This document shows, one piece after another, positions 14,076 to 28,706 of a stretch of DNA of 64,000 nucleotides. Numbering within the stretch: the first letter of the stretch is position 1; the number at the start of each line of letters is the position of its first letter. The notes below the pieces were generated by a model that saw only the letters and a program-made list of their open reading frames with translations, made no database searches and had not been told where the DNA came from. Source of the stretch: Eriocheir sinensis (taxonomy: Eukaryota; Arthropoda; Malacostraca; Decapoda; Varunidae); assembly GCF_024679095.1 (NCBI RefSeq), contig NW_026111770.1, forward strand, positions 278,001 through 342,000, written 5' to 3'. The translations under genes were made by a program, and so were the position numbers.

Positions 14076-15733
14076 GTGTATTTTGAATATCTATTTTCAT
14101 ACAAATTGAAATTATTTTTGTTTATTTTTGTATATTTTCATACAAATTTTCGTTATTTTATGTGTATTTTGTATATTTATTTTTCTACAAATATACGTTC
14201 TTTTATCTGAATTTTGTTTATTGAATTTGATACGAATTTACCTTATTTTGTATATCTATTTTCATACAAATTTAATTACTTCTGTGTATTTTTGTATATA
14301 GTTTTATATAAATTTACGTTATTTTATGTGTATTTTGTATATTTAAATTTATACAAATACACATTCTTTTATTGGTATTTTGTTTATTTATTTTGATACG
14401 AATTTACATTATTTTATGTGTATTTTGTATACATTTTTTTATACGTATTTACTTCATTTTATGTGTATTTTGTATATATGTATTTTTATAGAAATCTACG
14501 TTATTTTATGTGTATTCGTATATATATTTTGAAACAAATTTACATTGTTTAATATGTATTTTGCATATCTATTTCAATACAAATTTACCTTATTGTGTGT
14601 GTTTTTTATATATTTATTTTAATACTAATTTAATTTTTTTATGTGTATTTTGGTATATATATTTTTATAAATAAAAAAATGCGTTATTTTATGGGTATTT
14701 TGCCTCTTTATTTTCATACAAATTTACATTATTTTATTAATATTCTGTGTATTTATTTTGATACGATTTTACATTATTCTATTTGTGTTTTGCATATATT
14801 TTTTTATACAAATTTATGTTATTTTAAGTGTATTTGTTTAAGTATTTTCATTCAAATTTACATTATTTTATGTGTATTTTGTATATGTATTTAAATACAA
14901 ATTTACCTAATTTTATGTGTATTTTGTATATTTTTTTCATACAAATTTAAAATATTTTTGTGTATTTTTGTATATAGTTTTATACAAATTTAGGTTATCT
15001 GATGTGTATTTTGGGTATTTATTTTCATACAAATACACATTCTTTTATTGATATTTTGTTTATTTATTTTGACGCGAGCTTTCATTATTTAATGTGTATT
15101 TTGTATATATATTTTTATACGTATTTACATCATTTCATCTGTATTTTGTATATATATTCCTATAGAAATCTACGTTATTTTATGTGTATTCGTTTATATA
15201 TTTTGAAACAAATTTACACTGTTTTATGTGTATTTTGCATTTTTTTTCAATACAAATTTACGATATAGTATGTGCATTTTGTATATTAATTTTAATACAA
15301 ATTTAATTATTCTATGTGTATTTTTGAATATGTATTTTTTTTAAAAAATATGCTTTATTTTATCGGTATTTTGCATCATTATTTTCATACAAATTTAAAT
15401 TATTATATTGATATTTTGTGTACTTATTTTGATACGATTTTACATTATTCTATGTGTATTTTGTATATATATATTATACAAATGTACCTTATTTTATGTG
15501 TATTTGTTTTCATTTCATACAAATTTACATTATTGTATGTGTATTTTGTACATGTATTTAAATACAAATTTAACTAATTATATGTGTATTTTGTATATCA
15601 ATTTTCCTATAAATATACGTTTTTTATCGGAATTTTGTTTATTTATTTTGATACGAATTTACATTATTTAAGTTTATTTGATATATATATTTTTATACTT
15701 ATTTACATCATTTTATATGTATTGTGTATGTAT

Positions 15734-15976
15734 ATTTTCATAGAAATTTACTCTATTTTATGTGTATTCGTATATATATTTTGATGCAAATTTACATTAT
15801 TTATGTGTATTTTGCATATATATTTCAATACAAATTTACTTTATTGTATGTGCATAATTTTCATAGAAATTTACTCTATTTTATGTGTATTCGTATATAT
15901 ATTTTGATGCAAATTTACATTATTTATGTGTATTTTGCATATATATTTCAATACAAATTTACTTTATTGTATGTGC
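15734..15976 (+). repeat. 123-bp tandem duplication, essentially identical copies
   Basis: 15,734-15,856 and 15,857-15,976 both run from ATTTTCATAGAAATTTACTC to TTTATTGTATGTGCA with no difference that I can find over about 120 bp. Neighbouring monomers differ at many sites, so this duplication is much younger than the array. Confidence 0.93.
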
Positions 15977-15988
15977 AAAATGCACATA
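15970..15988. other. Perfect 8-bp fold-back junction beside a TA tract
   Basis: TATGTGCA, AAA, TGCACATA. After it a short minus-sense remnant (to about 16,006) runs into a (TA)n tract, and plus sense resumes at TTTTTTTATGCAAATTTAC. The TA tract therefore sits at the tip of a longer imperfect hairpin. Confidence 0.75.
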
Positions 15989-16003
15989 AAATAAATATTT
16001 ATA

Positions 16004-16125
<122 letters not shown>

Positions 16126-16778
16126 TTTTATGCAAATTTACTTTATTTTATGTGCATTTTGTACATATATTTAGAAATTTGCGTTATTTTATGTGTATTT
16201 TTAGATGTTTTCATAGAAATTTACATTAATTTATTGGTATTTTGTTTATTTATTTTGATACGAATTACATTATTATATGTGTATTTTGTACATATTTTTT
16301 TATACGTATTTACATTATTTAATGTGTATTTTGTTTATATAATTTTATACAAATTTAAGTTATGATATGTGTGTTTGTATAAATATTTTGATTTATATAT
16401 ATATTTATATATATTTTGAAACAAATTTATATTGTTTTATATTTATTTTGCATATATATTTCAATACAAATTTACCTTATTGTATGTGCATTTTGTATAT
16501 TTATTTTAATACAAATTCAAATATTTTATGTGTATTTTGGTATCTATAATTTTATAAAAAATGCGATATTTTATAGGTATTTTGCATCTTAATTTTCATA
16601 CAAATTTACATTATTTTATTAATATTCTGTGTATATATTTTGATACGATTTTACATTATTCTATTTGTGTTTTGTATATATTTTTTTATACATATTTACA
16701 TTATTTAATGTGTATTTTGTATATATATTTCATACAAATTTACGTTATTATATGTGTATTTGTTTATATATTTTCTTT

Positions 16779-16840
16779 CAAATTTACATTATTTTATGTG
16801 TATTTTGTATACAAAATACACATAAAATAACGTAAATTTG
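16779..16840. other. Central palindromic polarity switch
   Basis: Two 31-bp arms are complementary with one mismatch and no spacer, centred on GTATAC (16,807-16,812). The inner 19 bp per arm are perfect (ATTTTATGTGTATTTTGTA against its reverse complement). Satellite sense goes from + to -. Beyond the 31 bp the flanking monomers belong to different HOR positions, so this is a junction of two HOR phases and not a continuous long palindrome. Confidence 0.9.
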
Positions 16841-18866
16841 TATAAAACTTTATACAAAAATACACAAAAGTAATTAAATTTGTATGAAAATAGATATACA
16901 AAAATACACTTAAAATATGCTAAATTTGAATTGAAATATATATACAAAATACATAAAATAATGTAAATTTGTATCAAACTATTTATACAAATACACATAT
17001 AATAACGTAAGTTTGTATAAAAATATATAAACAAAATACACATTAAATAATGTAAATACGTATAAAAGATATGTACAAAATACACATATAATAATGTAAC
17101 TCGTAACAAAATAAATAAACAAAATACCAATAAAATAATGTAAATTTCTATGAGAAAACATATACAAAATACACATAAAAGAACGGAAATTTCTATAAAA
17201 ATATATGTACAAAAATGCACATAAAATAAAGTAAATTTTCATAAAATTATATATACAAAACACACATTAAATAATGTAAATGCGATTAAAAATATGTTTA
17301 CAAAATACCTATGAAATAATCTAAATTCTTATCGAATTAAAATAACAAAATACCAATAAAATAATGTAATTTTTCGATGGAAATATATAGAGAAAATATA
17401 CATAAAATAACCTAAATACAAATACAAATATACTCATAAAATAATTTAATGATAAATGAAATAAATATACAAAATAAACATTAAATAAGGTAAATTTGTA
17501 ATGAAATATATGTACAAAATACACATCAAATAATGTAAATTTATATGAAAATATACATACAAATACACATAAAATAACATGAATTTGTATAAAAATATAT
17601 ATTCAAAATAAATATTAAATAATGTAAATGCGTATAAAAATATATATACAAAGTACATATAAAATAATGTAAATTCGTATCAAAATAAATCAACAAAATA
17701 CCAATAAAATAATATATATTTGAATAAAAAGAAGTTTACAAAATACACATAACATAACTAAAATTTGTATTAAAATATATACAAAAATACATAGAAATAA
17801 TTTGAATTTGTATGAAAATAGATATACAAGATACGCGTTAAACTAGGTAAATTTCTTTTGAAATATATATACAAAATACCCATAAAATATTGTAAAATTG
17901 TGTCAAAATATATAAACAAATACACATAAAATAATGTAAATTTGTATGAAAATAATATACAAAATACACATAGAATAAAGTCAATTCGTATCAAAATGAA
18001 TAAGCAGAATATCAATAAAATAATGTAAATTTGTATGAAATTAAAGATGCAAAATACCCATGAAATAAAGCATATTTTTATAAAAATACATATACACAAT
18101 TAAATAATGTAAATTCGCGTCAAAATAAATAAAAAAATATCAATAAAAGAATGTGTATTTATATGAAAATAGATATACAAAATACACATGAAAAAACATA
18201 AATTTGTGTAAAACTATATACAAAAATACACAAAAAGAATGTAAATTTGTATGAAAATAAATATACAAAATACACATAAAATTACGTAAATTTGTATTTA
18301 AATACATATACAAAATACACTTAAAATAATGTAAATTTCAATGAAAATATATAAACAAATACACTTAAAATAACGTGATATTGTATAAAATATATATACA
18401 AAATACACATTAAATAATGTAAATATATATAAAAAAAAATATATACAAAACACAAATAGAATAATGTAAAATCGTATCAAAATGAATACACAGAATACCC
18501 AATGCAAAATACCCATAAAATACGCATTTTTTATAAAAATATACATACCAAAATACACATAAAATAATTGAATTTGTATTAAAATAAATTTTTCTGTATT
18601 TAAATAGATATGCAGAATACATATAAACAATGTAAATTTGTTTCAAAATATATATACGAATTCACTTAAAATCAGGTAGATTTCTATAAAAATATATATA
18701 CAAAATACACATAAAATTAGGTAAATACGTATAAAAAAATGTATACAAAATACACATAAAATAATGTAAACTCGTATCAAAATAAATAAACTAAACACCA
18801 ATACAAGAATGTATATTTGTATAAATATAAAAAATACAAAATACACATTAAATATCGTAAATTTGT
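16810..18866 (-). repeat. 45-bp satellite, block 6 (sense on -)
   Basis: Minus-sense array. It includes TGTACAAAAATGCACATAAA (near 17,209), which shows the uninterrupted form of the site hit by the BEL element, and a variant series with AAATACAAATACAAATATAC near 17,414. No gene is seen. Confidence 0.92.
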
Positions 18867-18873
18867 AATTTAC
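18857..18873. other. Short palindromic polarity switch
   Basis: GTAAATT, TGT, AATTTAC: perfect 7-bp arms with a 3-bp spacer at a minus-to-plus switch. I do not see another copy of it in the window. Confidence 0.75.
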
Positions 18874-21080
18874 ATTATTTTATTAATATTCTGTTTATTT
18901 ATTTTGATACGATTTAACATTATTCTATGTTTATTTTGTATATATATTTTTATACATATTTACATTATTTAATATATATTTTGTATATATATTTTTTCCA
19001 AATTTACGTTATTTTATGTGTATTTGTTTATATATTATCATACAAATTTACATTACTTTATGTGTATTTTGTATATGTATTTCTTTGCAAGTTTGCCTAA
19101 CTGTATGTGTATTTTGCATATCTATTTTCAAAGAAATTTAAATTATTTTCTTGTATTTTTGTATTTATTTTTATACAAATTTTAGTTATTTTATTTGTAT
19201 TTTGTATATATATTTTCCTACAAATATACATTCTTTTATTGGAATTTTGTTTATTTATTTTTTTACGAGTTTACATTATTTTGTGTGTATTTTGTATATA
19301 TATTTTTCTACGTATTTACATTATTATATGTGTATTTTGTATATATATTTTAATAAAAAATTACATTATTTTATAGTGTGTATTCGTATTTATTTTGATA
19401 CAAATTTTATACAAATGCATGTTATTTTATGTACATTTGAATATATATTTTCATACAAATTTATATTATTTTATGTGTATTTTTACATATTTTTCATTAC
19501 AAATTTACTTTATTTTATGAATATTTTGTATATTTATTTCATTCAATCTTAAATTATTTTATGTGTATATTTGTATTTGTATTTCGGTAATTTTATGTGT
19601 ATTTTCTATATATATTTTCATTCAAAATTACATTATTTTATTGGTATTTTCCTAATTTAACTCGATACGAATTTAGATTTCATCATAGGTATTTTGTATA
19701 CATATTTTATGTGTATTTTATATATGTTTTCTCATACAAATTTACATTATTTTATTTGTATTTTGTTTATTTATTTTGATTCGAGTTATATGATTATATG
19801 TGTATTTAGTACATATTTTTTTATATATATTTACATTATTTAATGTGTATTTTGTTTATATATTTTTATACAAATTTAGGTTATTATATGTGTATTTGTA
19901 TAAATATTTTGATACAAATTTACTTTATTTTATGTATTTTGTATATATATTTCAATTCAAATTTAGCTTATTTTGTGTGTATTTTGTATATCAATTTTCA
20001 TAAAATTTAATTACTTCTGTGTATTTTTGTATATAATTTTATATAAATATACGTTATTTTATGTGTATTTTGTATATTTACATTTACACAAATACACATT
20101 TTTTTTAATGGTATTTTGTTTATATATTTTTCTACGTATTTACATTATTTTATGTGTATTTTGTATATATATTTTCATAAAAATTTACGTTATTATATGT
20201 GTATTTGTATAAAAATTTTGATACAAATTTTCATTATATGATGTATTTTGTATATATTTTTCAATTCAAATTTAGCTTATTTTATGTATATTTTGTATAT
20301 CTATTTTCATACAAATTTAATTACTTTTCTGTACTTTTGTATATAGTTTATACAAATTTACGTTATTTTATGTGTATGTTGTATGTCTATATTTATACAA
20401 ATACACATTCTTTTATTGGTATTTTGTTTATTTATTTTGATACGAATTTACATTATTTTATGTGTGTTTTGTATACATTTTTTATACGTATTTACTTCAT
20501 TTTATGTGTATTTTGTATATATATTTTATAGAAATCTACCTTATTTTATGTGTATTCGTATATATATTTTGAAACAAATTTATATTGTTATATATGTATT
20601 TTGCATATCTATTTCAATACAAATTTACCTTTTTGTATGTGCATTTTGTATATTTTTTTTAATACAAATTCAAATATTTTATGTGTATTTTGGTATATAT
20701 ATTTTTATAAAAAAATACGTTATTTTATGGGTATTTTGATTCTTAATTTTCATTCAAATTTACATTATTATATTAATATTCTGTGTGTTTATTTTGATAC
20801 GATTTTACATTATTCTATATGTGTTTTGTAAATATATTTTTTGATACATATTTACATTTTTAATGTGTATTTTGTATATATATTTTATACAAATTTACGT
20901 TATTGTAAGTGTATTTGTTTATATATTTTAACTCAAATTTAATTATTATTTTATGTGTATTTTGTTTATGTATTTCAATACAAATTTCCTAATTTTATGT
21001 GTTTTTTGTATATTTATTTTCATACAAATTTTAATTATTTTTGTGTATTTTTGTATATAGTTTTATACAAATCTAGTTTA
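18867..21080 (+). repeat. 45-bp satellite, block 7 (sense on +)
   Basis: Plus-sense array. About 19,100-20,030 resembles 8,440-9,480 in direct orientation. About 20,550-21,080 is the inverted counterpart of block 4. It ends at hinge C. No gene is seen. Confidence 0.92.
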
Positions 21081-21101
21081 TTTTATGTATATTTCATAAA
21101 A
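21081..21101. other. Polarity-switch hinge, type C (inverted copy)
   Basis: TTTTATG, TATATTT, CATAAAA. The spacer is the exact reverse complement of the one at 13,558, as expected for a mirrored duplicate. Confidence 0.85.
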
Positions 21102-24100
21102 TAATGTAGATTTCTATAAAAATATATATACAAAATACACATAAAATGAAGTAAATACGTATAAAAAAATGTATACAAAATACACATAAAATAATGTAAG
21201 CTCGTATCAAAATAAATAAACAAAATACTAATTAAAGAATGTGTATTTGTATAAATATAAATATACAAAATACACATAAAATAGCGTAAATTTATATAAA
21301 ACTATATACAAAAATCCACAGAAGTAATTAAATTTGTATGAAAATATATATACAAAATACACAAAAAAATAAGCTAAATTTGAATTGAAATATATATACA
21401 ACATACATAAAATAATGTATATTTGTATCAAAATAATTATACAAATACACATATTATAACGTAAATTTGTATAGAAATATATAAACAAAATACACATTAA
21501 ATAATGTAAATGTGTATGTGAATGTGTATAAAAAAATATGTACAAAATATAAAAATAATTACGTAATTCGTATCAAAATAAATAAACAAAATACCAATAA
21601 AATAATGTAAATTTATATGAGAAAACATATACAAAATACATATAAAATAACGCAAATTTAAAAAAAAAATATATGTACAAAAATGCACATAAAATAAATT
21701 AAATTTGCATATTATTAAATATACAAAACACACAATAAATAATGTAAATGCGTATAAAAATATGTATACAAAATACCTATGAAATAATCTAAATTCGTAT
21801 CGAATTCAATTAACAAAATACCAATAAAATAATGTAATTTTAGATGTAAATATATATAGAAAATAAACATAAAATAACCTAAATACAAATACAAATATAC
21901 ACATTAAATAATTTAAAACTGAATTAAATAAATATTCAAAATAAACATAAAATAAGGTAAATTTCTAATGAAATATATGTAAAAATGCACATAAAATAAT
22001 GTAAATTTGTATGAAAATATATACAAAAACACATAAAATAACATTAATTTGTATAAAATTTGTAACAAATTATATAGGAATACACAAAATAAAATAAGGT
22101 AAATTTTTTTGAGAATATATATACAAAATACACATAAAATAAAGTAAATACGTAGAAAAATATATATACAAAATACACATAAAATAATGTAAATTCGTAT
22201 CAAAATAAATAAACAAAATTCCAATAAAAGAATGTATATCTGTAGGAAAATATATATACAAAATACAAATGAAATAACTAAAATTTGTAAAAAAATATAT
22301 ACAAAAATACACAAAAATAATTAAAATTTGTTTGAAAATAGATATGGAAAATGCACATAAAATTAGGCAAATTTGTATTAAATACATATACAAAACCCAC
22401 ATAAAATAATATAAATTTGTATGAAAATATATAAACAAATACACATAAAATAACGTAAATTTGAATAAAATATATATACAAAATATACATTAAATAATTT
22501 AAATATGTATAAAAATATATATACAAAATACACATAGAATAAAGTAAAATCGTATCAAAATAAATAAACAGAATATCAATAATATAATGTAAATTTGTAT
22601 GAGAATAAAGATGCAAAATACCCATATATTAACGCATATTTGTATAAAAATATATACACAAAAATACATATAAAATAATTATTTTTTTATTAAAATAAAT
22701 ATACAAAATGCACATACAATAAAGTAAATTTGTATTGAAATAGATATGCAAAATACACATCAATAAAGTAAATTTGTATCAAAATATATATACGAATACT
22801 CATAAAATAGAGTAAATTTATATGAAAATATACATACAAATACATATAAAATGATGTAAATAAGTATAAAAATATATATACCAAATATACCTCAAATAAT
22901 GTAAATTCGTATCAAAATAAATAAAGAAAATTCCGATAAAAGAACGTATATATGTAGGAAAATAAATATACAAAATACACATTTAAATACATGATCAAAA
23001 TACACATAAAATAATGAAAATTTGTATGAAATGAAAACAAATACACATAAAGTAACGTATATTTGTATAAAATATATATACAAAATACATATAGAATAAT
23101 GTAAAATCGAATTAAAATAAATACACAGAATATCAATAAAATAATGTAAATTTGTATGAAAATAAAGATGCAAAATACTCATAAATAAATTTGTATTAAA
23201 ATGAACATAAAAAATGCACATACAATAACGTAAATTTGTATCGAAAAAATACGCAAAATACACATAAAACAGTGTAAATTTGTTTCAGAATATATATACG
23301 AATACACATAAAATAACGTAGATTTCTATAGAAATATATATATACAAAATACACATGAAATGATATACAATATATATAAAAAATGCACATTAAATAATGT
23401 AAATATGTATATCAAAAAAATATATACAAAACAAAATAGAATAATGTAAAATAGTATCAAAATAAATACACAGAATCTTAATAAAATAATGTAAATTTGT
23501 ATGTAAATTAAGATGCAAAATACCCATAAAAAAATGCATTTTTTTATAAAAATATATATACCAAAATACACATAAAATATTTGAATTTGTATAAAAATAA
23601 ATATACAAAATGCACATACAATAAGGTAAATTTGTATTGAAATAGATATGCAAAATACATATAATACAATGTAAATTTGTTTCAAAATATATATACGAAT
23701 ACACATAAAATAACGTAGATTTCTATAAAAATATATACAAAATACACATAAAAAGAAGTAAATACGTATAAACAAATGTATACAAAATACACATAAATTA
23801 ATGTAAATTCGTATCAAAATAAATAAACAAAATACCAATAAAAGAATGTGTATTTGTATAAATATAAATATACAAAAAACACATAAAATAACGTAAATTT
23901 GTATAAAACTATATACAAAAATACACAGAAGTAATTAAATTTGTATGAAAATAGATATACAAAATAAAAATAAAATAAGCTAAATTTGAATTGAAATGTA
24001 TATACAAAATACATAAAAGAATGTAAATTTGTATCAAAATATTTATACAAATACACATATAATAACGTAAATTTGTTTAAAAATATATAAACAAAATACA

Positions 24101-24184
24101 TTTTTAAATAATGTAAACACGTATAAAAAACATGTACAAAATACACATATAATCATGTAATTCGTATCAAAATAAATAAACAAA

Positions 24185-24242
24185 ATAGCAATGAAATAAT
24201 AATAAAAAAATAAATGGTCTATTCATTTGTAGGCAGCCATTA
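24185..24242. repeat. Mirrored copy of the (ATT)n-tailed insert
   Basis: AATAATAATAAAAAAATAAA, then TGGTCTATTCATTTGTAGGC and AGCCATT, is the reverse complement of 10,415-10,471 with a few changes and a shorter ATT run. Its placement at the mirrored position shows it was present before the arms were duplicated. Confidence 0.8.
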
Positions 24243-24833
24243 AATAATGTAAACTCGCGTCAAAATAAATAAACAAAATATCAATAAAAGAATGTGTATT
24301 TGTATGAAAATAGGTATAGAAAATACACATAAAATAACCTAAATTTGTATAAAACTATATACAAAAAAACACAAAAATAATTTAAATTTGTATGAAAATA
24401 AATATACAAAATACATATAAAATTAGGTAAATTTGTATTGAAATACATATACAAAATACACTTAAAATAATGTAAATTTGAATGAAATTATATAAACAAA
24501 TACACTTAAAATAACGTTAATTTGTATAAAATATATATAAAAAATGCGCATTAAATAATGAAAATATGTATAAAAAAAATATATACAAAACAAATTGTAT
24601 AATATAAAATCGTATCAATATATATACACAGAATATTAATAAAATAATGTATATTTGTATGAAAACTAAGATGCAAAATACCTATAAAATAACGCATTTT
24701 TTATAAAATTATATATACTAAAAATACACATAAAATATTTGAATTTGTATCAAAATAAATATACAAAATGCACATACAATAAGGTAAATTTGTATTGAAA
24801 TATATATGCAAAATACATATAAAACAATGTATA

Positions 24834-24990
<157 letters not shown>

Positions 24991-26249
24991 GAATACACAT
25001 AAAATAACGTAGATTTCTATAAAAATATATATACAAAATTCACATAAAATTAAGTAAATACGAATCAAAATACACAGAAGTAATTAAATTTGTATGAAAA
25101 TAGATATACAAAATACACACAAAATAAGCTAAATTTGAATTGAAATATATATACAAAATACATAAAATAAAGTAAATCTGTTTCAAAATATTTTTAACAA
25201 ATACACATATAATAACGTAAATTTGTATAAAAATATATAAACGAAATACACATTAAGTAATGTAAATACGTATAAAAAAATATTTACAAAATACACAAAT
25301 AATCAAGTCATTCGTATCAAAATAAATGAAAAAAAGACTAATTAAATAATGTAAATATGTATGAGAAAACATATACAAAATACACATAAAATAACGCAAG
25401 TTTCTATAAAAATATATGTACAAAAATGCACAAAAAATTAGTTTGCATAAAAAAATATATACTAAACACACATTACATAATGTAAATGAGTATAAAAATA
25501 TGTATACAAAATACCTATGAAATAATCTAAATTCGTATCGAGTTAAATTAAGAAAATAACAATAAAATAATGTAACTTTGGATGAAAATATATATAGAAA
25601 ACACATAAAATAACCTAAATACAAATACAAATATACACATTAAATAACTTTAAATTGAATTAAATAAATATACAAAATAAACATAAAATAAGGTAAATTT
25701 GTAATAAAATATATGTAAGAATACACATAAAATAATATAAATTTGTATGAAAATATATATACAAATACACATAAAATAACATGAATTTGTATAAAATTTG
25801 TTTCAAAATATATACGAATACACACAATAAAATAACGTAAATTTTTATGAAAATGTATATATAAAATACACATAAAATAATTTAAATACGTAGAAAAATA
25901 TATATACAAAATACACATAAAATAATGTAAATTCGTAAAAAATTAAATACACAAAATTCCAATAAAAGAATGTATATTTGTAGGAAAATATATATACAAA
26001 AAACAAATAAAATAACTAAAATTTGTATTAAAATATATACAAAAATACACAAAAATAATTTAAATTTGTTTGAAAATAGATATGCAAAATACACATAAAG
26101 TTAGGCAAATTTGTATTGAAATACATATACAAAACTCACATAAAATAATGTAAATTTGAATGAAAATATATAAACAAATACACATAAAATAACGTAAATT
26201 TTGATAAAATATATATACAAAATATACATTAAATATTTTAAATATGTAT

Positions 26250-26278
26250 AAAAATATATTATATTATATATATTTTTA
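26250..26278. other. Polarity-switch hinge, type B (inverted copy)
   Basis: AAAAATATATTATATTATAT followed by ATATTTTTA is the reverse complement of the hinge at 8,263. Sense changes from - to +. Confidence 0.8.
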
Positions 26279-28706
26279 TTGAAATTGCGTTATTTATGTG
26301 TATTTTGTATATGTTTTCTCATAGAAATTTACATTATTTTATTGGTATTTTGTCTATTTATTTTGATACGAGTTACATAATTATTTGTGTATTTTGTACA
26401 TTTTTTTTATACGTATTTACATTATTTAATGTGTATTTTGTTTATATATTTTTATACAAATTTACGTTATTATATGTGTATTTGTAAAAGTATTTTGATA
26501 CAAATTTACATTATTTTATGTATTTTGTATATATATTTCAATTCAAATTTAGCTTATTTTATGTGTATTTTGTATATCTATTTATTTTAATACAAAATCA
26601 AATATTTTATGTTTTTTCGTATATATATTTTTATAAAAAATGCGCTATTTTATGGGTATTTTGAATCTTAATTTTCATACAAATTTACATTATTTTATTA
26701 ATATTTTCTGTATTTATTTTGATACGATTTTACATTATTTTATTTATGTTTTGTATATATTTTTTTATACATATTTACATTATTTAATGTGTTTTTTGTA
26801 TATATATTTGATACATATTTACGTTATTTTAAGTCTATATGTTTATATATTTTCATTCAAATTTACATTATTTTATGTGTATTTTGTATATGTATTTCAA
26901 TACAAATTTACCTAATTTTATATGTTTTTTGTATATTTATTTTCATACAAGTTTAAATTAGTTTTGTGTATTTTTGTATATAGTTTTATACAAATTTAGG
27001 TTATTTTATATATATTTTGTATATCTATTTTCATACAAATACACGTTCTTTTCATGATATTTTTTTTATTTATTTTGACACGAGTTAACATTATTTAATG
27101 TGTATTTTGTATATATATTTTTATACGTATTTACATTATTTCAAGGGTATTTTGTATGTATATTTCTATAGAAATCTACGTTATTTTATGTGTATTCGTA
27201 TATATATTTTGAAACAAATTTACATTGTTTTATGTGTATTTTGCATATTTTTTCAATACAAATTTACCTTATTGTATGTGCATTTTGTATATTAATTTTA
27301 ATACAAATTTGATTAATCTATGTGTATTTTTGTATATGTATTTTTATAAAAATATGCTTTATTTTATGGGTATTTTGCATCTTTATTTTCATACAAATTT
27401 ACATTATTTTATTGATATTCTGTGTATTTATTTGGTATGATTTTACATTATTATATGTGTATTTTGTATATATATTCTATATAAAATGTATTTGTTTTCA
27501 TTTCATATAAATCTACATTATTTTATGTGTTTTTTGTACATGTATTTAAATACAAACTAATCTAGTTATATGTGTATTTTGTATATCTATTTTGTATGTA
27601 TATTTTCTTAGAAATTTACTCTATTTTATGAGTATTCGTATATATATTTTGATACAAATTTAAATTATTGATGTGTATTTTGCATATCTATTTCAATACA
27701 AATTTACTTTATTGTACGTGGATTTTGAATTTAATTATTTTATATGTATTTTTGTATATATATTTTTATGCAAATATGCGTTATTATATGGATATTTTGC
27801 AGCTTTATTTTCATACAAATTTACATTATTTTATTGATATTCTCTTTATTTATTTTGATACGATTTAACATTATTCTATGTGTATTTTGTATATATTTTT
27901 TTATACATATTTACATTATTTAAGGTTTATTTTGTATATATATTTTATCCAAATTTACATTATTTTATGTGTATTTGTTTATATATTTTTATACAAATTT
28001 ACATTATTTTATGTGTTTTTTGTATATATATTTTTCTACGTATTTAAATTATTTTATGTTTATTTTGTATATACATTTTCATAAAAAGATTACGTTATTT
28101 TATTGTGTGTATTCGTATATATTTTGATACAAATTTTATACAAATTCATGTTATTTAATGTGTATTTGTATATATATTTTCATACAAATTTATATTATTT
28201 TATGTGTATTTTTTCATATATTTCATTACAAATTTACCTTATTTTATGTTTGTTTTGTATATTTATTTCATTCAATTTTAAATTATTTTATGTGTATATT
28301 TGTATTTGTATTTAGGTTATTTTATGTATTCATCCAAAATTACATTATTTTATTGGTATTTTCTTAATTTAATTCGATACGAATTTAGATTATTTCATAG
28401 GTATTTTGTATACATATTTTTATACTCATTTACATTATCTAATGTGTGTTTTGTATATATATTTTTATGCAAATTAATTTTATGGTCATTTTTGTACATA
28501 TATTTTTATAGAAATTTGCGTTATTTTATGTATATAGTTTTATATAAATTTACGTTATTTTATGTCCATTTTGTATATTTATATTTATACAAATACACAT
28601 TCTTTTATTGCTATATTGTTTATTTATATTTATACGAATTTACATTATTTTATGTGTATTTTGTATACATTTTTTTATACGTATTTACTTAATTGTATGT
28701 GTATTT
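26279..28706 (+). repeat. 45-bp satellite, block 9 (sense on +)
   Basis: Mirror of part of block 2, interrupted at 28,706 by a LINE in the middle of a TGTGTATTTTGTATATGTAT-type monomer. The HOR marker lies near 26,655 (TATGGGTATTTTGAATC) and 27,365. No gene is seen. Confidence 0.93.
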
